NCBI GenBank assembly: GCA_000435595.1
Contig: FR895419.1
Coordinates: 4,910 to 24,484 of the forward strand
Reading direction: 5' to 3'
Length of the DNA stretch: 19,575 nucleotides
DNA from: Firmicutes bacterium CAG:882
Lineage (GTDB): Bacteria > Bacillota > Clostridia > Lachnospirales > Lachnospiraceae
Part shown: piece after piece, positions 14,430-19,575 of the stretch
Position numbering within the stretch: the stretch's first letter is position 1
Layout: every line of letters starts with the position of its first letter
Notes under the pieces: generated by a model
Databases searched by the model: none
What the model saw: only the letters and a program-made list of their open reading frames with translations
What the model was told of the DNA's origin: nothing
Made by a program: the position numbers and the translations under genes

Positions 14430-16277
14430 ATGAGCGAAAACAGAGAATATTCCAAAAACAGAAATATGGGAAGGCGCGGTCCGGGCGGACACGGCGGAAT
14501 GATGCCCGGTGAAAAGGCAAAGGACTTTAAAGGAACAAGCAGGAAAATACTTGCATATATAGGCAGATATAAGATTGCGATAGTCCTTGTCATGATATGT
14601 GCTGTCGCGGGAACGATATTTAATATTGTCGGACCGAAGGTGCTTTCTAAGGCGACAACAGAGATTTTTAACGGACTTGTCTCTAAGGTGTCTGGCGGTG
14701 CCGGCATTGATTTTCATAAAATAGGAATTATACTGTTGATACTTCTCGGACTTTACTGCGTGAGTGCGTTGTTCTCATTCATTCAGGGATTTATAATGAG
14801 TGGTATTTCTCAGAAGCTCAGCTTCAGAATGAGAAAAGAAATTTCCGAGAAGATTAACAGAATGCCGCTTGCATACTTTGAATCAAAGACGGTCGGAGAT
14901 GTGCTCTCAAGAATAACAAATGATGTCGATACATTCGGAATGAGTCTTAATCAGAGTATAACAACGCTCATAACATCGGTCACAACGCTTATCGGTGTAT
15001 TTATAATGATGATGACGATAAGCCCGCTCATGACACTCATTGCACTTGTGATTCTTCCTATATCGGCATTACTTATCAGTGTAGTGGTAAAACATTCACA
15101 GAAGTACTTTAAAGCACAGCAGGAGTATTTAGGAGACATCAACGGAACGATTGAGGAGTCCTACAGTGGTCATACAATTATTAAGGCATTCAATCGTGAG
15201 AAAAAGGTCAATGAGAACTTTCAGAAGACAAATGCCAAGTTGTATTCATCGGCATGGAAGTCACAGTTCCTATCGGGGCTTATGCAGCCCATAATGACGT
15301 TTGTGGGAAATCTAGGATATGTGGCTGTTGCGGTATCGGGAAGTATGCTTGCCGTGTCGGGCGCAATTACGGTCGGGGACATTCAGGCATTCATACAGTA
15401 TGTAAAGAGCTTTACGCAGCCTATAACTCAGATTGCACAGGTTTTCAATATGCTTCAGTCAATGGCTGCCGCAGCGGAGAGAATCTTTGATTTCCTTGAT
15501 GAGGAAGAGGAGCAGGTGACAGAGAATCCTGTAAGACTTAATGATATCAAGGGTGAGGTTGATTTTGAGCATGTAAAGTTCGGTTATGATCCGGAAAAAC
15601 CGGTTATACATGATTTTACCTGTCATGTTGAGCCGGGAAGCATGGTTGCCATCGTAGGACCTACGGGAGCAGGAAAGACAACAATGGTTAAGCTGCTCAT
15701 GCGCTTCTACGATGTGAATTCAGGCTGCATCAAGGTCGACGGAGAGAATGTAAAGGATTTCGAGAGAAGAAACCTGAGAGAGGCATTCGGAATGGTGCTT
15801 CAGGATACATGGCTTTTTAAGGGAACCATAATGGAGAACATTCGTTACGGCAGGCTTGATGCCACGGATGAGGAGGTTATAGCGGCTGCCAAGGCGGCAA
15901 ATGCCGACCACTTTATAAGGACGCTCCCAGGAGGTTATGATATGGAACTCAATGAGGAGGCAAGCAATGTATCGCAGGGACAGAAGCAGCTCCTTACAAT
16001 CGCACGGGCAATTCTTGCCGACAACAGGATAATGATTCTTGATGAGGCGACAAGCTCGGTCGATACAAGAACAGAGCAGCATATTCAGGATGCGATGGCT
16101 AACCTTATGAAGGGCAGAACAAGTTTCGTGATTGCACACAGACTCTCGACAATCAGGGATGCGGATGTTATTCTTGTAATGAAGGACGGAGACATAATAG
16201 AGCAGGGAAATCACAAGGGGCTGCTTGAAAGAAACGGCTTCTATGCCCAGCTATACAACAGTCAGTTCGAAGGATAA
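14430..16277 (+). CDS. heterodimeric ABC exporter, catalytically competent subunit
   Basis: 615-residue half-transporter starting 5 bases after the previous stop; the ribosome site GAGGAGG lies inside the end of the upstream gene (14413-14419), suggesting coupled translation. Residues 1-35 are a polar Gly/Arg/Asn-rich tail (GRRGPGGHGGMMPG) ahead of the first membrane helix. Helices span about 45-345 and the ATPase about 375-615. Walker A is GPTGAGKTT (410-418), signature VSQGQ (514-518), ILDEATSS carries Glu539, and the switch is His570 (IAHRLST). The signature change and intact Glu/His mirror the subunit at 3955, and the two proteins share long similar stretches, so the two exporter pairs are probably paralogous. 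Confidence 0.93.
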   Translation: MSENREYSKNRNMGRRGPGGHGGMMPGEKAKDFKGTSRKILAYIGRYKIAIVLVMICAVAGTIFNIVGPKVLSKATTEIFNGLVSKVSGGAGIDFHKIGIILLILLGLYCVSALFSFIQGFIMSGISQKLSFRMRKEISEKINRMPLAYFESKTVGDVLSRITNDVDTFGMSLNQSITTLITSVTTLIGVFIMMMTISPLMTLIALVILPISALLISVVVKHSQKYFKAQQEYLGDINGTIEESYSGHTIIKAFNREKKVNENFQKTNAKLYSSAWKSQFLSGLMQPIMTFVGNLGYVAVAVSGSMLAVSGAITVGDIQAFIQYVKSFTQPITQIAQVFNMLQSMAAAAERIFDFLDEEEEQVTENPVRLNDIKGEVDFEHVKFGYDPEKPVIHDFTCHVEPGSMVAIVGPTGAGKTTMVKLLMRFYDVNSGCIKVDGENVKDFERRNLREAFGMVLQDTWLFKGTIMENIRYGRLDATDEEVIAAAKAANADHFIRTLPGGYDMELNEEASNVSQGQKQLLTIARAILADNRIMILDEATSSVDTRTEQHIQDAMANLMKGRTSFVIAHRLSTIRDADVILVMKDGDIIEQGNHKGLLERNGFYAQLYNSQFEG

Positions 16278-16308
16278 ATCATTGATTCAATGGGGATGGA
16301 GATGAAGT

Positions 16309-18303
16309 ATGAAGCGTCTGATTAACAACAGAAAAGACTTATTTACTATACCGAACCTGATGGGATACTTCCGAATTATGCTTATCCCGATATTCATGGC
16401 GGTATATATAGGAGCTGACGGCAGGGCTGACTATATTGCGGCGGCGGTGATACTCGGAATATCGGGGCTTACGGATTGCTTTGACGGAAAGATTGCCAGA
16501 CATTTTAATATGATAACGGAGTGGGGAAAGGTGTTAGACCCGGTGGCTGATAAGCTTACACAGGCGGCGGTTTTCATAAGCCTGTCATTCCGTTATCCGA
16601 CCATGCGCTATCTTGTGATATTATTTATTGTCAAGGAAATGTTCATGGGAATCATGGGTGCCATTATGCTTAAAATGGGAAGCATGATGGACGGTGCGAG
16701 GTGGTACGGAAAGCTATGTACGGCGATTCTTTATGGTGCAATGTTCTTGCTGCTTCTGGTGGTGGACATGTCATATTTTGCGGCGGGACTTATTATTTCA
16801 GTCTGCATAATTATGAACATTTTTTCTTTTGTATGTTACATTGTGTACTATGCGCGTGTGCTTATGAATAAGCCTGTTACGAGTGGGAAGATTAAAATGT
16901 GGAAGCCTGTGGTCACTATATTGGCAGTTATATTTGTATTTATTGCGGTAAATGCCGTGGCAGCAATCATAAGCAGCTCAAAGCAGCCTGACTACACGGG
17001 GGACGGTGAGGTCGCAATGTGGAACACGGGCGATGCAGAGCGGGCAGTGATTGTGGAGGACAACAGGGAGGCTTTACTTGCACGCGTGAGAATGATAAGA
17101 AATGCACAGTCGGAGATTGTTCTTTCCACATTTGATTTCATGTCGGATGAGAGCGGCCGGATAATGCTCGGGGCGCTCATGGAGGCAGCAGACAGGGGCG
17201 TGAAGATAAATGTTATTGTTGACGGCTTCGATGGTGTTCTTCACATGAAGTGGAATCCGTATTTTTATGCACTGTCATCTAAGGAAAATGTCACAGTCAA
17301 GCTCTACAATGAGATTTCACCGTTCACAATGTGGAAGGGCATGGCACGCATGCATGACAAATACATTATCGCCGACAGGCAGATATATATGCTGGGTGGA
17401 AGAAATACCTTCAATTATTTTCTCGGCGACTACAGCAGCTACAAAAATTATGACCGCGATGTGCTCGTGTGGCGCGCCGAGCCCGCCGTGTCAGGGGACA
17501 GCGCATCGGTAAATAAGCTTTTGGATTATTATGAGAGCGTATGGAACGGCGGTGAGTGCAGGCTGTTTGCAGACAGTGAACGCATTGCGGATTGGTATTG
17601 TGTGAGACGCGCGGCTGAGCGTATAGAGGAGACATATAAAAAATACTGCTCCGGACATGAGGAACTTTCAGAGGAATATTTATATCAGGATAACACCTTC
17701 CCGGTTGAGAGTATAACCTTGCTTTCAAATCCGATTAATGCGGGGGTTAAGGAGCCGGTTGTATGGTATAAGCTGATGAACCTTATAAGCAGTGCAGAGG
17801 AATCTGTTAAGCTCCACACGCCGTACATAATCTGCAATGATATGATGTATGATACTCTGACGGGTGCGGCTGCCGGAAAAGAGGTCACTGTTATGACCAA
17901 CTCGGTTGCGAACAACGGAAACAGCTTCGGTGCGGCCGATCTTGAAAAGAACAGGGAAAGGATGCTTGATACAGGCATCAGCCTTCTTGAGTACGAGGGC
18001 GGTGTCTCATACCATGGAAAGAGCATAGTGATTGACGATGATATATCTGTGGTCGGTTCGTTTAACATGGATATGAGGAGCGCATATCTTGACACGGAGC
18101 TCATGCTGGTGATAAAGAGCAAAGAACTCAACGCACAGCTTAGAGGACTTATGGAAAACTATGAAGGCTCTGCGAGGATAGCTCTTCCTGACGGAGAGTA
18201 TGACAATCCGTACAATGTTGTGCCGCAGGAAATCACCGCAAAGAGAAAATTCAGAAAAGATGTGATAAAGACCTTGTTTTATTGGGCTAGATTTTTATTC
18301 TGA
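16309..18303 (+). CDS. fused CDP-alcohol phosphatidyltransferase and phospholipase D/cardiolipin synthase-like protein
   Basis: 664 residues in one continuous frame. Residues 1-185 form a polytopic CDP-alcohol phosphatidyltransferase with the full motif DX2DGX2ARX8GX3DX3D (Asp56, Asp59, Gly60, Ala63, Arg64, Gly73, Asp77, Asp81), as in PgsA. A further membrane helix (about 199-222) leads to a phospholipase D superfamily region (about 240-620). This region has two HKD motifs: HDKYIIAD (His349, Lys351, Asp356) followed by GGRN, and HGKSIVID (His569, Lys571, Asp576) followed by GSFN. Together these could make phosphatidylglycerolphosphate (or another headgroup lipid) and then condense or transfer phosphatidyl groups, as in cardiolipin synthesis. 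No PGP phosphatase domain is seen. The ribosome site GGGATGGAG (16293-16301) precedes the ATG. Likely co-transcribed with the exporter, 31 bases after it. Confidence 0.9.
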   Translation: MKRLINNRKDLFTIPNLMGYFRIMLIPIFMAVYIGADGRADYIAAAVILGISGLTDCFDGKIARHFNMITEWGKVLDPVADKLTQAAVFISLSFRYPTMRYLVILFIVKEMFMGIMGAIMLKMGSMMDGARWYGKLCTAILYGAMFLLLLVVDMSYFAAGLIISVCIIMNIFSFVCYIVYYARVLMNKPVTSGKIKMWKPVVTILAVIFVFIAVNAVAAIISSSKQPDYTGDGEVAMWNTGDAERAVIVEDNREALLARVRMIRNAQSEIVLSTFDFMSDESGRIMLGALMEAADRGVKINVIVDGFDGVLHMKWNPYFYALSSKENVTVKLYNEISPFTMWKGMARMHDKYIIADRQIYMLGGRNTFNYFLGDYSSYKNYDRDVLVWRAEPAVSGDSASVNKLLDYYESVWNGGECRLFADSERIADWYCVRRAAERIEETYKKYCSGHEELSEEYLYQDNTFPVESITLLSNPINAGVKEPVVWYKLMNLISSAEESVKLHTPYIICNDMMYDTLTGAAAGKEVTVMTNSVANNGNSFGAADLEKNRERMLDTGISLLEYEGGVSYHGKSIVIDDDISVVGSFNMDMRSAYLDTELMLVIKSKELNAQLRGLMENYEGSARIALPDGEYDNPYNVVPQEITAKRKFRKDVIKTLFYWARFLF

Positions 18304-18309
18304 CTTAAG

Positions 18310-18348
18310 ACGCATACATTGGGCATGAAACCTGATGTGTGCGTTTTT
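18310..18348 (+). terminator. intrinsic terminator after the lipid-synthase fusion
   Basis: ACGCATACAT (18310-18319) pairs with ATGTGTGCGT (18335-18344) over 10 bp with one G.U, and the loop may tighten through GG/CC. It runs into TTTTT (18344-18348). Confidence 0.8.
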
Positions 18349-18373
18349 GTGTATGTTTTCTTAACATAAAACA

Positions 18374-18402
18374 TTGAGACATTGTAGAAAATTTGGTATG
18401 AT
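18374..18402 (+). promoter_or_regulatory. probable promoter of the beta-galactosidase gene
   Basis: TTGAGA (18374-18379) and TATGAT (18397-18402) are 17 bases apart, giving a start near 18409 and a leader of about 110 bases. It lies between the upstream terminator and the GH2 gene. I saw no acceptable cre (CcpA) box. Confidence 0.7.
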
Positions 18403-18438
18403 AATACAGACGGTGGCATCATTAATATAATCAATTTA

Positions 18439-18496
18439 TATGAGCAGGCAGTGAAGCGGATTGCGGATATCATTGACAATATGTATACTGCTCATA
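18439..18496 (+). repeat. 9-bp inverted repeat in the beta-galactosidase leader
   Basis: TATGAGCAG (18439-18447) and CTGCTCATA (18488-18496) are perfect complements 40 bases apart within the predicted 5' untranslated region. They could form a leader hairpin ending 10 bases before the ribosome site, or be two half-sites for a looping regulator. Chance occurrence is possible. Confidence 0.5.
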
Positions 18497-18518
18497 AGCA
18501 AAATGAAAAGAGGTATTT

Positions 18519-19575
18519 ATGGAAAAAATTATAAATGCAGATGAGAGCTGGATTATGAATCCTGAGGTTTTCAGGGTGAACAGGGAGGACGCCCACTCAG
18601 ACCACGCTTTTTACGAGGAGAAGGTCACAGAGTACGGGCTTGACATGCCGCTAAGACAGAGCCTTAACGGGACATGGAAGTTTTCATACGCGGATGTGCC
18701 TGAGAAGAGAGTTAAGGAATTTTATGAGGAGGGCTTTGATACAAGCTCCTTTGCGGACATTAAGGTTCCGGGACATATTGAGCTTGCGGGATATGACAGA
18801 TGCCAATACATCAATACAATGTATCCTTGGGAGGGACATGAGGATTTACGTCCGCCGTTTGCACCGATTAAGCATAACCCGGTGGCTTCATATGTCACAT
18901 ATTTCGATGTTGATGAGGCTCTGCTTGGAAAAAAGACTTACATATCGTTTCAGGGTGTCGAAAAGGCATTTTATGTGTGGATTAACGGGCAGTTCGTGGG
19001 ATATTCCGAGGACAGCTTTACACCTTCTGAGTGGGATGTAACACCTTTTATCAGGGAAAAGGGCAATAAGCTTGCGGTTGAAGTTTATAAGCACAGCTCC
19101 GCAAGCTGGCTTGAGGATCAGGACTTTTTCAGATTTTCCGGTATATTCCGAGATGTGTATATCTATGCCGTGCCAAGCACGCATGTGAGAGACATTTTTG
19201 TCAAAGCGGGTTTAAAGGATGATTACGTGACGGGAACACTTGACTGTGAGCTTGATATTGAGGGAAATATCGGTGGAACAATAGGATATGAACTCATCGA
19301 TAAGACGGGAAAGAGCGTTCTCATGAGAATGGGACTTGCTATAAAGGAAAACATGCATTTTAAGGCTGAGGTACCTGAGGTGTTTACATGGAGTGCTGAA
19401 GTTCCGAATCTTTATCTTCTCAATATTTCCGTATACAACGAGGACGGTGAACTCATCGAGTACATTCCGCAGCGCATCGGTTTCAGACGTTTTGAGATGA
19501 AGAACGGCGTCATGTGTATCAACGGAAAGAGAATAGTTTTCAAGGGAGTTAACCGCCATGAGTTTTCCTGCGTGA
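18519..19575 (+). CDS. lacZ: beta-galactosidase, glycoside hydrolase family 2 (LacZ type), 3'-truncated by the window edge
   Basis: The frame is open from the ATG at 18519 to the window end, giving 352 residues. The ribosome site AAAAGAGG (18506-18513) is 5 bases upstream. No signal peptide, so a cytosolic enzyme hydrolysing lactose or related beta-galactosides. It begins WIMNPEVFRVNREDAHSDHAFYE, followed by SLNGTWKFSYA and VPGHIELAGYDRCQYINTMYPW. The jelly-roll sugar-binding domain contains INGQFVGYSEDSFTPSEWDVT (155-175) and SWLEDQDFFRFSGIFRDVY (196-214), the latter very close to E. coli LacZ. The immunoglobulin-like domain ends near QRIGFRRFE, and the catalytic barrel starts at INGKRIVFKGVNRHEF (334-349). 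The catalytic glutamates lie beyond the window. The symbol is by family; exact substrate is not proven. Confidence 0.93.
   Translation, partial: MEKIINADESWIMNPEVFRVNREDAHSDHAFYEEKVTEYGLDMPLRQSLNGTWKFSYADVPEKRVKEFYEEGFDTSSFADIKVPGHIELAGYDRCQYINTMYPWEGHEDLRPPFAPIKHNPVASYVTYFDVDEALLGKKTYISFQGVEKAFYVWINGQFVGYSEDSFTPSEWDVTPFIREKGNKLAVEVYKHSSASWLEDQDFFRFSGIFRDVYIYAVPSTHVRDIFVKAGLKDDYVTGTLDCELDIEGNIGGTIGYELIDKTGKSVLMRMGLAIKENMHFKAEVPEVFTWSAEVPNLYLLNISVYNEDGELIEYIPQRIGFRRFEMKNGVMCINGKRIVFKGVNRHEFSCV

Noticed and set aside
18449..18466. Possible CcpA cre box in the beta-galactosidase leader (TGAAGCGGATTGCG)
   Set aside because: The spacing is one base short and the right half does not match the cre consensus.

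Overview
This window reads as a bacterial chromosome segment with every recognisable gene on the + strand. Moderate GC content, strong AGGAGG-type ribosome sites, a T-box-controlled tyrS, paired heterodimeric ABC exporters, a PadR/HAAS/DUF4097 cassette and a GH2 beta-galactosidase all suggest a low-to-moderate GC Firmicute. Clostridia, most likely Lachnospiraceae, is my inference from protein style, since there is no rRNA or other direct marker. No tRNA, rRNA, CRISPR array, transposase or phage gene was seen.

Region 1 (1-8024) is a tightly packed run that looks like one operon entered from the left. It holds the end of an ABC-F ATPase, a Leu/Ile/Val-type binding lipoprotein, a heterodimeric ABC exporter (2214-3950 and 3955-5706), a short glutamate 5-kinase (proB) and an AlgI/DltB-like MBOAT O-acyltransferase. 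Gaps are 4-30 bases and each gene has its own ribosome site. I see no terminator at the end of this run.

Region 2 (8025-9711) is a self-contained tyrS unit: a consensus promoter, a T-box riboswitch with a UAC (Tyr) specifier and UGGU, its intrinsic terminator, tyrS, and a strong 13-bp terminator.

Region 3 (9712-12270) is the least ordinary part. A two-gene cassette (short PadR regulator, then a HAAS/DUF1700 plus DUF4097 protein with no membrane segment) is bracketed by two unrelated long inverted-repeat elements of about 210 bp. The left one (9812-10019) lies between a plausible promoter and padR. The right one (11889-12101) lies between the cassette and the next operon. Both can fold as long imperfect hairpins with small hairpins at the tip. 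In both, most departures from perfect pairing are G.U-type on the + strand, which fits a transcribed RNA, although a MITE origin is equally possible.

Region 4 (12190-18348) starts at its own promoter and encodes a second heterodimeric ABC exporter, whose first subunit has a large extra-cytoplasmic insertion. It is followed by an unusual single-chain fusion of a CDP-alcohol phosphatidyltransferase and a two-HKD phospholipase D/cardiolipin-synthase module. A terminator follows. By analogy with LmrR-LmrCD, the PadR protein may control this exporter.

Region 5 (18349-19575) has a promoter, a leader with a 9-bp inverted repeat, and the first 352 codons of a LacZ-type beta-galactosidase that runs off the window.
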